DNA of 64,000 nucleotides from Pedobacter ginsengisoli (GTDB lineage: Bacteria; Bacteroidota; Bacteroidia; Sphingobacteriales; Sphingobacteriaceae), in NCBI RefSeq assembly GCF_030244015.1, contig NZ_JASSYX010000004.1, positions 310,001-374,000 of the forward strand, in the 5' to 3' direction. Shown in pieces: positions 35,387-45,103 of the stretch; within the stretch, counting starts at the first letter, position 1; every line of letters begins with the position of its first letter. The notes beneath the pieces are model-generated. The model was given only the letters and a program-made list of their open reading frames with translations, was not told the DNA's origin and searched no databases. The translations under genes and the position numbers were made by a program.

Positions 35387-36967
35387 TTATTTCAACACCA
35401 TTACTGAACCTGATGATTTCTGACCATCACTAAAGCTGAGCACATAGTAATAAACACCCACTGGCAACATCTGATCGTGATACACCCCATTCCAGGCCAC
35501 ATCATAACCTGTCCCGGATTCAAACACAATAGTGCCGCTCCGATTAAAAACAAGAACCTTGCAGCCCGGATCATTGGATAGTCCTTTTATCACCCAGGTA
35601 TCATTGATCCCATCACCATTTGGAGAAAAAGCGCTTGGGATTTTTGTGGAAGCTTTAACAGATACTCCCACTTCGATCGTGACCATTGCAGTGCTGTTCC
35701 CAAGGACATTGTATCCAGTTATGGTATACACCGTTGCCGGCCAGATTTCCTGCGGAGTACCTGAAATGACACCCGTTTTGGGATCAAAAAACAGCCCGGA
35801 CGGAAGCACTCTGTCAATGGTATAACCGCCTAAAGTGATTTTGCGTATCTTATGATTAAAGTAATCAGCCACATAAATGTTTTCAAATTTGTCCACCGCA
35901 ATTCCCATCGGATTATTGAAGCTTGCAGACAGCAAAGGCCCGTCAGCAGAACCAAAAGTACGGTTGCCCGCAATGGTTGTCACCCTTCCATTTGCCGATA
36001 CTCTTCTGATCAGGTTGTTGCTGTAGTCAGCCACATAGACATTCCCGGCACGGTCAGCAGCCAGGCCCCATGGATTTTTAAAACTTGCAGCACTGCCCTT
36101 TCCGTCATTAAACCCAGCAGTGCCGCTACCTGCTAAAGTACTTACCATCCCATCAGGCGTTATCTTCCGGATCAGGTGATTGTAATGATCAGAAACATAA
36201 ATATTACCAGCATCGTCTGTAGCCACACATACCGGCACATTGAAACTTGCGTTTAACCTGGATCCATCAATTCTGCCAGTCTTGCCATTTCCGGCAAATG
36301 TCGTTACGGTTCCATCACTGGCGATCTTTCTCACCAGTGAGTTGCCGCTGTCAGCGATGTATAGATTTCCGGAAAGATCAATAGCAATCCCAACGATGTG
36401 ATAAAATGTAGCAGCAGTGCCCAAGCCATCTTTTTTTCCGGTGCTGGCACTCCCCGCAAAAGTAGTTACATCCGCAGAGGAATTAATTCTACGAATCCGG
36501 CTATTGTTGGCATCAGACACAAATAGATCTCCCTTTTTATCACGCGTTATTCCAAAAGGCGCACTAAAAAAAGCCTTCCTGCCATTCCCGTCAGCGAAAG
36601 CCCCTGTACCGCCCCCTGCAATAGTGGTCACTTCGCCTTCTGGTGTGATCTTTCTGATGACACTTTTAAAAGAGTCCGCTACATACAGGTTACCATCATC
36701 ATCTGTGGCAATAGAAGCAGGGTTTTGAAAAGTAGCTGAAACACCTCTTCCGTCCTGCCCACCCGGTGCACCACTCCCGGCAAAAGTACTCACCTCATTG
36801 TGGATCACCGCTGGTACAGTCCCACCTTGATTGTCAGGTACCAGTGGCGCAATCGTCCGGTTCAATATATAAATCTGTGGTGTAGCGTACCTGATCTCCG
36901 GTGGCTGTGCAGCGGCAAAGAACGGAAATAGGCAAATACAGAGCAGGAGGCGAAACATTTTAGACAA
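35387..36967 (-). CDS. Secreted NHL-repeat protein with type IX secretion (type B) C-terminal domain
   Basis: A 526-residue protein with a signal peptide (about 1-20). Six NHL repeats of about 55-60 residues cover about 55-385; each contains the pattern GNLYVADSxNxxIRKI and ends near TxAGxxxxGxxDG, predicting a six-bladed propeller. An Ig-like putative domain (about 395-435, LFFDPKTGVISGTPQE) follows. The C-terminal domain (about 440-526) starts IPSAFSPNGDGINDTWVIKG, the CHU_C / gliding-motility-associated signal for type IX secretion. It is therefore a surface or secreted protein. Ligand unknown; it may bind glycan or protein. It stands alone, convergent with the acyltransferases. Confidence 0.92.
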   Translation of the reverse strand: MSKMFRLLLCICLFPFFAAAQPPEIRYATPQIYILNRTIAPLVPDNQGGTVPAVIHNEVSTFAGSGAPGGQDGRGVSATFQNPASIATDDDGNLYVADSFKSVIRKITPEGEVTTIAGGGTGAFADGNGRKAFFSAPFGITRDKKGDLFVSDANNSRIRRINSSADVTTFAGSASTGKKDGLGTAATFYHIVGIAIDLSGNLYIADSGNSLVRKIASDGTVTTFAGNGKTGRIDGSRLNASFNVPVCVATDDAGNIYVSDHYNHLIRKITPDGMVSTLAGSGTAGFNDGKGSAASFKNPWGLAADRAGNVYVADYSNNLIRRVSANGRVTTIAGNRTFGSADGPLLSASFNNPMGIAVDKFENIYVADYFNHKIRKITLGGYTIDRVLPSGLFFDPKTGVISGTPQEIWPATVYTITGYNVLGNSTAMVTIEVGVSVKASTKIPSAFSPNGDGINDTWVIKGLSNDPGCKVLVFNRSGTIVFESGTGYDVAWNGVYHDQMLPVGVYYYVLSFSDGQKSSGSVMVLK

Positions 36968-37071
36968 TAGGACTCTTAAAAAGAAACGCTAAAAATAAGC
37001 CTTTTTGCTTGCAAGTTCAAAACAGAAACACAGAATCAAAAAATTTATCTTCTGCCCAATCAATTACAAGT

Positions 37072-38538
37072 CTATAGCGTCTTAAATGCAAAGGCCAGCG
37101 CCGGCAAATCTGAAGGAAGATTTTTAGGTAACCATACCCTTGTCTCCTTCCCAACTTGCCCCCATTTCATTGGTTGACCGGTCTGAAGTAAAATAACTTT
37201 CGAACCCCTCAGCGGCACATTACCTTTCCAGCTCACATATTCAGCACTTGCCTGCCCCGCCTTCAGGCAGATCAACGCATATTTTGTCCTTCCATCCTTC
37301 GACTGTGTAAACCAGGTATCGCCATCATGGTACTCTTTCGTAATCCGGGTGTTATAGATCGCCTTACCATTTACGTTAAGCCATTTTCCAATCTCTTCGA
37401 GCCGTTGGATCGCTTCAGCAGGAACCGTCCCGTCAGCCTTAGGCCCCACGCCCAGAAGCAGGCTTCCGCCCTTTGCCACAATTTCGATCAGACTGTGGAT
37501 CACTTGTCCCGCTGGTTTATATTGTTCATTATTTACGAAGCCCCAGGCACCGCCAAGCGTAATACAGCTTTCCCAGGGATGGTCCAGCTGTCCTTCCGGA
37601 ATCTTTTGCTCAGGCGTCTGGTAGTTTTCGTATGGGCCATGCACCGTTCTGTCTACAACCAGAAGACCAGGCTGCGCCTCTCTTGCCATACTGGCAATTT
37701 TCGGTATGTCAATATCCTGGCTCCAGGCCGGGATAGCTGCACCCCAGGCACGTACTTCATCATTTACACTTTCCAATGGCCTTACCCAACCCCCATCAAG
37801 CCAAAGAATATCCATACTCCCATAGTTGTGCATCAATTCACTAATCTGATTATAAGTATAGTCTTTGAACTTATTCCATCTCCAGGGATGTTTGCGCAGG
37901 TCATAATTGTTGTTCCTGTCTGCCGTCGCATATTTGGGCCACCAGTAATATTCGGAGTGCCAGTCCGGTTTAGAAAAATAAGCACCGATCATAAAGCCCT
38001 CCTTTCTAAAAGCATCAAAGACGTATTTGGCCACGTCCTTTTTCGGATTACCGGCAAACGGTCCCTTAGCAATGCTATAATCAGAAGTTTTCGTATCAAA
38101 CATGGCAAAACCATCATGGTGCTTGGTCGTAAAAACCAGGTATTTCATCCCCGCATCTTTACCGGCTTTGGCCCAGACCGACGGATCAAACTTAACCGGA
38201 TTAAAATCCTTGCTCAAGCCAAAGTACCATTTCTTATAGTCGTCATAGCTTTTAGTGCTGTCGCGTTCTATCCAGTCTTCAGAACACACCGACCAGGATT
38301 CAATAATCCCCGGAACAGCATAGATGCCCCAGTGAATGATCATACCAAATTTCTGGTCCTGCCATTTGTCCAGCCTGGCCTTTACCAATGGGTCGGCCGG
38401 CCATTCATAGGTCGAAGATTGCTGATGCAGATTGCCCTGGGCAGAACCGCGTTTTGGAAAAATCAGGAGAAACAGCAAGACAAGGACCGCAATCAAAAGC
38501 TTGAAAAATGACCACTTGTTGTGAATAGAAAATAACAT
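37072..38538 (-). CDS. GH29 alpha-L-fucosidase
   Basis: A 488-residue exported glycosidase; an N-terminal hydrophobic segment (about 10-30) ends before GSAQG. The GH29 barrel contains KFGMIIHWGIYAVPG, TTKHHDGFAMF (His140/His141), and MDILWLDGGW with the predicted nucleophile Asp248. A C-terminal beta domain follows (from about 390). It hydrolyses terminal alpha-L-fucose from glycans in the periplasm. It is downstream of a SusC/SusD pair on the same strand, separated by a hairpin, and probably processes the imported or captured fucosylated glycan. The linkage is not predictable from motif reading. Confidence 0.93.
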   Translation of the reverse strand: MLFSIHNKWSFFKLLIAVLVLLFLLIFPKRGSAQGNLHQQSSTYEWPADPLVKARLDKWQDQKFGMIIHWGIYAVPGIIESWSVCSEDWIERDSTKSYDDYKKWYFGLSKDFNPVKFDPSVWAKAGKDAGMKYLVFTTKHHDGFAMFDTKTSDYSIAKGPFAGNPKKDVAKYVFDAFRKEGFMIGAYFSKPDWHSEYYWWPKYATADRNNNYDLRKHPWRWNKFKDYTYNQISELMHNYGSMDILWLDGGWVRPLESVNDEVRAWGAAIPAWSQDIDIPKIASMAREAQPGLLVVDRTVHGPYENYQTPEQKIPEGQLDHPWESCITLGGAWGFVNNEQYKPAGQVIHSLIEIVAKGGSLLLGVGPKADGTVPAEAIQRLEEIGKWLNVNGKAIYNTRITKEYHDGDTWFTQSKDGRTKYALICLKAGQASAEYVSWKGNVPLRGSKVILLQTGQPMKWGQVGKETRVWLPKNLPSDLPALAFAFKTL

Positions 38539-38556
38539 AAATACAATTTAAATAAA

Positions 38557-38581
38557 AAGTGCGGCATGTTCTGCCGCACTT
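38557..38581 (-). terminator. Hairpin terminator or attenuator between susD and the fucosidase gene
   Basis: A perfect 10-bp stem (AAGTGCGGCA with its complement) and a 5-nt loop lies just downstream of the SusD-like stop (38603) on the minus strand and is followed by a T-rich run (TTTTTATTT). It may partly terminate susCD transcription and lower expression of the fucosidase gene. Confidence 0.7.
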
Positions 38582-38602
38582 CAGGTTAAAATTTAGGAAT
38601 TG

Positions 38603-40186
38603 TTAGTTTACGTCCCAGAAAATTTTGGTCTGCAAATTGTCTTTAGCCTGAACCGTCTGGTAATTGGCCGTATTGTACGTTGCTTCAGCAGATGGATACA
38701 ACCACCTATTAGGTGGGGTCTTCTGTGCACTCGAGTTATCCGTCTGGAAACTTAAAGCAGGCAAATCCAATCTTCGTACTTCCGACCAATTTTCCAAAGG
38801 CTGGACTACGCTGTAATGAAGCCATTTTTGTGTCGCAATTAGATTAAGTTTGGCAATTGTTACACCAGACCATGCAATTGTAGCGTTTGACTTATAAGCA
38901 TTTATTTGAGTTGCATTTGTCGGGGTTAATGCACCGGCAGTATTGTTATTGCTTAATGTCCGCAACCAATAATAATAATTTATAGATTGTTCAATTCCAG
39001 TCTCATATGAAGTTTTTGCAGCTGCGTCATTTCCGGCTTTCAAATAATATTCCGCTAATAAATACTGAACCTCTGCCGCTGTAATTAGTATACCTGGAAA
39101 ATATTGATTACGGCTTATCGTAGACCGGTTGTAAATCGCCAGCGTTCCACCGGCTATCAGAGCTGTTTGAGCGGTTGCGTCGAGAGCAGGATCCAAGCCA
39201 ATGTAATTGCCGCCAGCATTGACTCCCGGCTCAAACATAGCCCGTAATCTTGGGTCAGCAGTGGTTTTCATCAGGTCAATCATTTTCTTACCAGCAATAT
39301 TACCATTCCAGTCTTCAAGTCCTGTTTGGAAGCCTTTGGCATTGATATCACTGCTCAAATCATAAACCTTTAGCATAATATTATCATCGTTACTTGCCAC
39401 CAGGGGATATTTCGACGGGTTGCCTAGAATCTCAGCGATTTCCGCATTAGCTCTGGCTGTAAAATTGGCCTTAGAAGAAGCACGCGTGAGCATACGTAAT
39501 CTCAAAGAATTACAATATTTCCGCCATAACAATATGTTTCCTTTATTAATCAAATCTTGTGTCTTGAACTCTTCCAACAGTCCAGGATTAATGTTGATAG
39601 CAGGTAGTTCATCTGAAAATTTCTTCAGATCATCCAACATAATGGAATAAATCTCTTCTGCATTCTGATATTTTGCATAGGAATTGCCATATGCACCACC
39701 ATTTGTGCTTAACTTACCCGCATCAGCCCATGGAATATCTCCATGCAGATCAACTACTTTTTGACTATGATCATAAAAATAAATAGCTGCACTAATCATA
39801 TAAATTTTGTTGTCGATTTGTTCAGCCGGGGTTAAGTTACCATAGATTTTCTGCAGTTCGCGATACTGCGCTAAAAAACTGTAATAATTGTTCCATCGAT
39901 CTGTAGCAGCTGCTGCACCGGGCACATACTGACCGATTGCATTGGTCCAGCCTACATTTTGAGTGTATATATTAGTTGTTAATCGTAATACAACGAAATA
40001 ATTCCAATATGAGGGTACCACATATTCACGATTCGTATAAACCATCCCGCTAAATTGTTTTCCCACTGTACTGTTAACGACTTTTGATGGATCCCTGTAT
40101 GCATCCTCAAAACTCGATTTTTTGCAAGAGACGGTCAACACACCTGGCATCAACATCATTGCTATATATAATATTTTCTTTTTCAT
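38603..40186 (-). CDS. SusD/RagB-family outer-membrane nutrient-binding lipoprotein
   Basis: A 527-residue lipoprotein with an N-terminal signal ending at VSCKK. The helical TPR-like SusD scaffold is visible (AAIYFYDHSQKVVDLHGDIPW, then AEVQYLLAEYYLKAGNDAAA), and ATQKWLHYSVVQPLENWSEVRR matches the C-terminal SusD pattern of the PF12771-like subgroup. It captures glycan at the cell surface and closes over the SusC channel encoded 24 nt upstream. The fucosidase gene downstream suggests a fucosylated substrate. Confidence 0.92.
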   Translation of the reverse strand: MKKKILYIAMMLMPGVLTVSCKKSSFEDAYRDPSKVVNSTVGKQFSGMVYTNREYVVPSYWNYFVVLRLTTNIYTQNVGWTNAIGQYVPGAAAATDRWNNYYSFLAQYRELQKIYGNLTPAEQIDNKIYMISAAIYFYDHSQKVVDLHGDIPWADAGKLSTNGGAYGNSYAKYQNAEEIYSIMLDDLKKFSDELPAININPGLLEEFKTQDLINKGNILLWRKYCNSLRLRMLTRASSKANFTARANAEIAEILGNPSKYPLVASNDDNIMLKVYDLSSDINAKGFQTGLEDWNGNIAGKKMIDLMKTTADPRLRAMFEPGVNAGGNYIGLDPALDATAQTALIAGGTLAIYNRSTISRNQYFPGILITAAEVQYLLAEYYLKAGNDAAAKTSYETGIEQSINYYYWLRTLSNNNTAGALTPTNATQINAYKSNATIAWSGVTIAKLNLIATQKWLHYSVVQPLENWSEVRRLDLPALSFQTDNSSAQKTPPNRWLYPSAEATYNTANYQTVQAKDNLQTKIFWDVN

Positions 40187-40210
40187 TTTTTCTAGTTTTA
40201 CTGATTAGTC

Positions 40211-43200
40211 CTAAAATCCTGCCCTTAGCATTACTCCGTAAGTTCTCGTAGCTGGGTTTGATCCCGCATTATTAACTGTCTGCCACCATCTTGAACCGCC
40301 AGTCATCTGTTCAGGATCCAGATCTTTCAGTGTCCTGTACACAAAGAAAAGATTGCGGCCGAAAGCGGAAACCTGTAAATTCTTTGCGCCTATCTTGCTC
40401 GCTATTGAGGCAGGTAGTTTATAACCCAAGTTAATTTCCCTCATTTTCACATAGTTATTTTTCTTCACGTATAATTCGTAACGAGAATAACTATATTGTG
40501 GGCCTCCCCAATTATAGGTTTGTGTATAGTAAAAAGCCTGTGAGATTACATTGGTATTCGGCTGACCGTTTTCAAGCACACCCTGAATCAGCATCCCATC
40601 ATGGTAGACCGTTTGGCCTCCCGGTCCCTGTGCTGCGTTTGTCTGAACGCCCTTTCCGTTTGCATCTCTGTAATAACTTATACCCCCATGTTCTGCGTCC
40701 ATATTGGTTAAGCTTTCCTCCAGCAATCCCCTGCTAATCATCCAGTTGACACCAGTTGGCATAACCGAACCACCTAGACGGAAGTCAAGTAATACATCCA
40801 ATGACAAATTCTTATAGTGGAAATTATTTATAAATCCGCCAACCACTTTAGGCATCACATTTCCCGCTTTAACCAGGTTGTTCGCATCAATCTGGTAGAG
40901 GCCGTCGCTGTTAACTAATTCCTGACCTGCCGCATTTTTCTGTATAGGATGCACATAAAGGTCCCCCATAGGCTGCCCAACGACAGACTTTAAGACTGCT
41001 GCATTTCCATCATAGTCAGCATGCTGCAACTCCGTCGACCCATTAGCAAGTTTCTCGACAACATTTTTATTGCTTGAGAAATTTATAGTGCTGTTCCACC
41101 CAAAATTAGCTGACTTAATCGGAGTACCGCTAAACGCAACCTCAATTCCCTGGTTGCGCAATGTTCCAACATTGGCGTATATTGATGAAGCACCAGACGT
41201 CATAGGGAGAGTCAACGGCAGAATCTGATTGATAACCTGAGCATTATAATACGAAACATCCAAACCCAGACGTCCTTTTAAAAACTTCATTTCTAAACCA
41301 AATTCATATTCTTTTTTGCGCTCAGGCTCTATAAATTCATTCCCATAAGCACTCGGAATAATACTGTATAAAACTGAACTTCCTCCCTGAGCTCCCAAAG
41401 TATTTTGGGTATAAGCCACGTTAGACTCATATATTCCGGGGTAGTTACCAACAATACCAAATGAAGCTCTCAACTTACCGTAACTGATAAATGCAGGCAT
41501 GGGTAAAGCATCGGAGAAAACAAATCCAGAATTTACAGAAGGATAAACGAAGCTATTGGCCCTTGGATTCATCGTTGATGTCCTGTCACGGCGAATCGTT
41601 CCTTCCACAAACAGATAATCTTTGTAACTTGCGCCCACCGTGCCTAGAATTGCATCCTTAACAAGATTTCTTCGAAAATTATATCTGTCATTTGAGCCAA
41701 CCCTGTTTACAGAAGCCTTTAAGTCAAACCAATTTTCTACACTTAACCCGTCAGTTGTCTGGCTTTGCAATGAAGTATAAGTTTCCCTGGTTGCCGTGTA
41801 GCCGCCCAGCAGACTTAAAGTCAAGTCATTTGTGACTTTCCTGGTGTAAGTCAATAAGGCATCCCCATATAAAATATTTCCCCTATAACTAGAAAAAGCA
41901 AACGAACCACTATTTGCGAAAGCCAGCGGTCTTTCATTGGGATTCTTATTTTCAATTTTAGTTGATGTCATATCCGCCGAAGTCCTCACCCGCAATTTTA
42001 AGTCATCAATGATCTGCCAGGTATTTGTCAAACTACCAATGACCCTGTCACTGAACTCGTTTTCTATATTCTCCCTTACATTCCAGACGTAATCTGCAAC
42101 ATCTGCTTTAAAACCAGGATAGATAATGTTTTCAGAAGGAGTTACACTTTGATTCTGGTCAGTTACATATTTGTACCCGCGACTGGTCTTATATTTATTA
42201 TAATACCATTCAGGATTATCAAACCGGCTGATCATTCCCGTAAAGTTATTGATCATACGGTCAGTCATAAAAGGACGATTATGGGTATACTGATTAATAT
42301 AATTCACCATTACATCTGTAGTAAACTTTTTGCCAAGTTTGAATGAACTATTTAAGTTGGCAATGTTCTTTTCATTCTTTGCCCCGTAGCTGACACCTTC
42401 ATTATCTTGTCTGGTTAAAGAAAAACGGATGTTAGAATTTTCACCGCTATTGGCCACAGCAACATTTATATTAGAATTATGCGCGGTTTGAAAAAAATCA
42501 GCGAAATTATCGGTTTGGGCAGCGTATGGCCTTATCATACCATCCCAAGTCAATGTCGGCTGATTATCAAATTTAGGACCGTAGTTTAACGTGAAGGCAC
42601 CTACCCCACGCGTTTCTTTAGATCCGTTACCATCTAAATCCTGATAAACGAATCCGTCAGGAGCAGTTGCCACCGTAGTTAACCAAGGTTGTGTTCCTGG
42701 ACCTCTTACATTCTGGTATCTTGGCAGGTATGCAACTTTATCGGCGGAATAATTGGCATTTACATCTACCGAGAATCCGCTCTTTCCTTTTCCGCTCTTA
42801 GTAGTAATTAATACAACACCGTTAACAGCTTCCGAACCATACAATGCCGCGGCCGAAGCGCCCTTTAAAATTGACACGCTTTCAATATCCTCAGGATTGA
42901 TATCAAGAAGACCATTACCCCTCATACGCTGATCGCCCCAATAATCATTGTTATTAAATTCTCCATCTCGAATAGGAACACCATCCAAGACAATTAGCGG
43001 TTGCGTTTTATTTGTGATAGAGTTTACTCCTCGAATATTGATATTCACTCCACTCGTAGCACCCCCGGTAGCCGAAGCAATCCTCACACCCGGAGCTTTA
43101 CCATACAATGCAGAAGCAAAATTGGTTGCACCAGCCTGCGTAATGTCCTTGCCGGAAACCGTATTCACCGCATAACCCAGGGCCTTCGACTCACGTTTCA

Positions 43201-43534
43201 CACCCAAAGCCGTTACCACCACCTCAGACAATGCATTCGCGTCTTCCACAAGCGATACATCTAAAGACCCCGAGGTACCCACTGTTACTTCTTTCGTGAC
43301 CAATCCGATTGAACTAAATGTCAAAACACTCCCGGGTTTTACAGTGATGGAGTAAATTCCCGCAGCATTAGATGAAGTTCCGTTTTTAGTCCCCTTTTCA
43401 TGGACGCTCACCCCTGGCAGCGGCAGTCCTGACTGATCCGTTACCTTTCCGGTAACTGTTTGTTGTGCATAGGAGACTGTTGTTATGCATGTGCATAACA
43501 ACAGCACCAAACACCCTAAGTAGAAATGTTTCAT
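40211..43534 (-). CDS. SusC/RagA-family TonB-linked outer-membrane transporter
   Basis: A 1107-residue TonB-dependent transporter. After the signal peptide (about 1-23) comes the carboxypeptidase-like beta-sandwich (VTGKVTDQSGLPLPGVSVHE), then a TonB box region (LSEVVVTALGVKRESKALGY) and plug domain (GKAPGVRIASATGGATSG, PLIVLDGVPI, ILKGASAAALYGSEAVNGVVLI). A large barrel fills the rest. It imports glycan fragments captured by the SusD partner. A 302-nt region with no gene lies upstream, between it and the ROK regulator gene. Confidence 0.95.
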   Translation of the reverse strand: MKHFYLGCLVLLLCTCITTVSYAQQTVTGKVTDQSGLPLPGVSVHEKGTKNGTSSNAAGIYSITVKPGSVLTFSSIGLVTKEVTVGTSGSLDVSLVEDANALSEVVVTALGVKRESKALGYAVNTVSGKDITQAGATNFASALYGKAPGVRIASATGGATSGVNINIRGVNSITNKTQPLIVLDGVPIRDGEFNNNDYWGDQRMRGNGLLDINPEDIESVSILKGASAAALYGSEAVNGVVLITTKSGKGKSGFSVDVNANYSADKVAYLPRYQNVRGPGTQPWLTTVATAPDGFVYQDLDGNGSKETRGVGAFTLNYGPKFDNQPTLTWDGMIRPYAAQTDNFADFFQTAHNSNINVAVANSGENSNIRFSLTRQDNEGVSYGAKNEKNIANLNSSFKLGKKFTTDVMVNYINQYTHNRPFMTDRMINNFTGMISRFDNPEWYYNKYKTSRGYKYVTDQNQSVTPSENIIYPGFKADVADYVWNVRENIENEFSDRVIGSLTNTWQIIDDLKLRVRTSADMTSTKIENKNPNERPLAFANSGSFAFSSYRGNILYGDALLTYTRKVTNDLTLSLLGGYTATRETYTSLQSQTTDGLSVENWFDLKASVNRVGSNDRYNFRRNLVKDAILGTVGASYKDYLFVEGTIRRDRTSTMNPRANSFVYPSVNSGFVFSDALPMPAFISYGKLRASFGIVGNYPGIYESNVAYTQNTLGAQGGSSVLYSIIPSAYGNEFIEPERKKEYEFGLEMKFLKGRLGLDVSYYNAQVINQILPLTLPMTSGASSIYANVGTLRNQGIEVAFSGTPIKSANFGWNSTINFSSNKNVVEKLANGSTELQHADYDGNAAVLKSVVGQPMGDLYVHPIQKNAAGQELVNSDGLYQIDANNLVKAGNVMPKVVGGFINNFHYKNLSLDVLLDFRLGGSVMPTGVNWMISRGLLEESLTNMDAEHGGISYYRDANGKGVQTNAAQGPGGQTVYHDGMLIQGVLENGQPNTNVISQAFYYTQTYNWGGPQYSYSRYELYVKKNNYVKMREINLGYKLPASIASKIGAKNLQVSAFGRNLFFVYRTLKDLDPEQMTGGSRWWQTVNNAGSNPATRTYGVMLRAGF

Positions 43535-43801
43535 GGTTATTTAAGTTTAGTTTGTCAGAATATAATTGCTAAGAAGCCCCTACATCCAAAAATTAAGTTT
43601 TTAGTTAGGCTAAACTTAAAATATTTTTTCAAAGAAACCTAGAAACTTTATAAATTATTTTTTAACTAGCCAATACTTTTACACTAAAAGCATTTAGCAT
43701 TCTAAAAAAGAGTGATTATTTTAAAAAGAGAATGACGAAATCATAGAAAAACAGCCTCTGAATGGCATACAGAGAACTTGTCAACGTTATATTTCCATCG
43801 G

Positions 43802-43816
43802 AATAACGTCGTTATT
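43802..43816. promoter_or_regulatory. 15-bp palindrome, possible ROK-regulator operator
   Basis: AATAACG-T-CGTTATT, an odd-length perfect palindrome, about 270 nt upstream of the susC start and 20 nt past the ROK gene stop. It shares its right arm with the hairpin at 43812-43834. Confidence 0.35.
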
Positions 43817-43834
43817 TCAATAAAATTGAAATAA
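43812..43834 (-). terminator. AT-rich hairpin 2 nt downstream of the ROK gene
   Basis: A perfect 10-bp stem (TTATTTCAAT and its complement) with a 3-nt loop immediately follows the ROK stop codon on the minus strand. Low GC content makes it a weak intrinsic terminator; it may be an operator instead. Confidence 0.4.
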
Positions 43835-43836
43835 AA

Positions 43837-45027
43837 CTAAGAGAACTGGCAGTTTTCCACCACCAATATCGCAGCACCAAGCAGCTCAGATTTTATGCCA
43901 AGCTGAGAGACAGAAATGGTCGTCTGCTCGGCCAGCATCGGGATACAAAATTCGTTAATGGCTTGCTGTACTGGCGCCATCAGGATCTTACCTGCTATGG
44001 AACCGCGGCCTCCGAGCACAATAACCTGTGGGTTCATGATATGGATCAGTGTAGCAATACCCTTGCCGATCAGCAGACCTGCTTCTGAAAGTATAGATAC
44101 CGCCAGCGGATCACCTGCTTTCGCAGCATCAAGAAAATGATCACCGGCAGATTTTCTATCGTCAGCAAACAGATCCTGCAATCTTGAACTCACCCCTTTG
44201 GCCATCTCCGCCTTAGCTTTGTCTACCAGCACCAAAAGAGAAGTATCTACTTCAAGGCAACCGCGTTTGCCACAAGAGCAGATCTTATTATTTTGAGAAA
44301 TGGGAATATGGCTAAACTCTCCCGCATATCCGCTATGACCTCTGAACAAACTCCCGTTAATGACCATGCCCAGGCCAATACCCCAGCCAATATTGACCAC
44401 CAGCAGATCACTTGCCGCTTTGCCTGCACCAAATCTCATTTCCGCAAGAGCAACAAGGCTCGAGTCATTGTCGATCATCACCGGCAAAGAAAGCTCCTTG
44501 CTCAGGTAATCCCTTAACCCCACATTGCCCTTCAATTTAAAGAAAGTGTGATTTAAGCCCAGTTCCGCATTTACAAAGCCCGGCATTCCTATTCCGACGC
44601 CCAGAATCTGTTCCTGTGGAATTCCTGAACTCAAAATATAATCCTTTAAGAAATCCACCAGGCTTTTAACCAGAGCAGGATCATCAGAAAGAGGCAAGCT
44701 AAAAGACGCTTCCTCTACCTTGATGTTGTTGTGCAGATCATAGATTGCAGTTCGCGTAACCAATTGATCCATAGCCACTGCAACAATATATTTTTGTTTA
44801 TCTTTGTTGAGCAGGAATGTAGAAGCTCTCCGTCCGCCTGTAGAAGGCGCAAGTCCGGACTCCAGAATATACCCCTCCTGCAACAAATCATTGACAGCAG
44901 TAGTGACCAGCGGCAAGCTCTTTGCAGTCAGCCTGCTCAAATCCGGCAAGGTGAGCAGCCGATTCAAGTACAATTGCTTGATCACATCACGGCGAAGCTG
45001 GCGGTATTTCTTTAGAGTTGCTGTCAA
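43837..45027 (-). CDS. ROK-family (NagC/Mlc-type) transcriptional regulator
   Basis: A 396-residue protein with an N-terminal winged helix-turn-helix (about 10-70, LPDLSRLTAKSLPLVTTAVNDLL) fused to a ROK sugar-kinase-like domain. GVGIGMPGFV and IDNDSSLVALAEMRFGAG are the ROK signatures, and CSCGKRGCLEVD is the zinc-binding motif. The full HTH argues for a repressor rather than a glucokinase. It lies directly upstream of the susC-susD-fucosidase unit on the same strand and probably controls it in response to a sugar, such as fucose or a hexosamine. The inducer is inference. Confidence 0.9.
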   Translation of the reverse strand: MTATLKKYRQLRRDVIKQLYLNRLLTLPDLSRLTAKSLPLVTTAVNDLLQEGYILESGLAPSTGGRRASTFLLNKDKQKYIVAVAMDQLVTRTAIYDLHNNIKVEEASFSLPLSDDPALVKSLVDFLKDYILSSGIPQEQILGVGIGMPGFVNAELGLNHTFFKLKGNVGLRDYLSKELSLPVMIDNDSSLVALAEMRFGAGKAASDLLVVNIGWGIGLGMVINGSLFRGHSGYAGEFSHIPISQNNKICSCGKRGCLEVDTSLLVLVDKAKAEMAKGVSSRLQDLFADDRKSAGDHFLDAAKAGDPLAVSILSEAGLLIGKGIATLIHIMNPQVIVLGGRGSIAGKILMAPVQQAINEFCIPMLAEQTTISVSQLGIKSELLGAAILVVENCQFS

Positions 45028-45103
45028 TTCATCTGGATTATATATCCAAACATATAAAATTTTATATTAATTACATCATTCTTCGTAAATATTTTACGAA
45101 GCG

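Larger units (their letters stand above)
43535..43836. other. 302-bp non-coding region between ROK gene and susC
   Basis: No coding signal was recognised in either strand. It contains two overlapping palindromes next to the ROK gene stop (listed separately) and AT-rich runs near susC. The susC promoter and leader are expected here, but no clean TAnnTTTG box was found. Confidence 0.5.

Noticed and set aside
37327..38511. A 394-codon plus-strand open frame opposite the GH29 fucosidase gene
   Set aside because: The minus-strand fucosidase has full GH29 motifs and a normal length. The opposite frame shows low-complexity composition and no domain, so it is a shadow.
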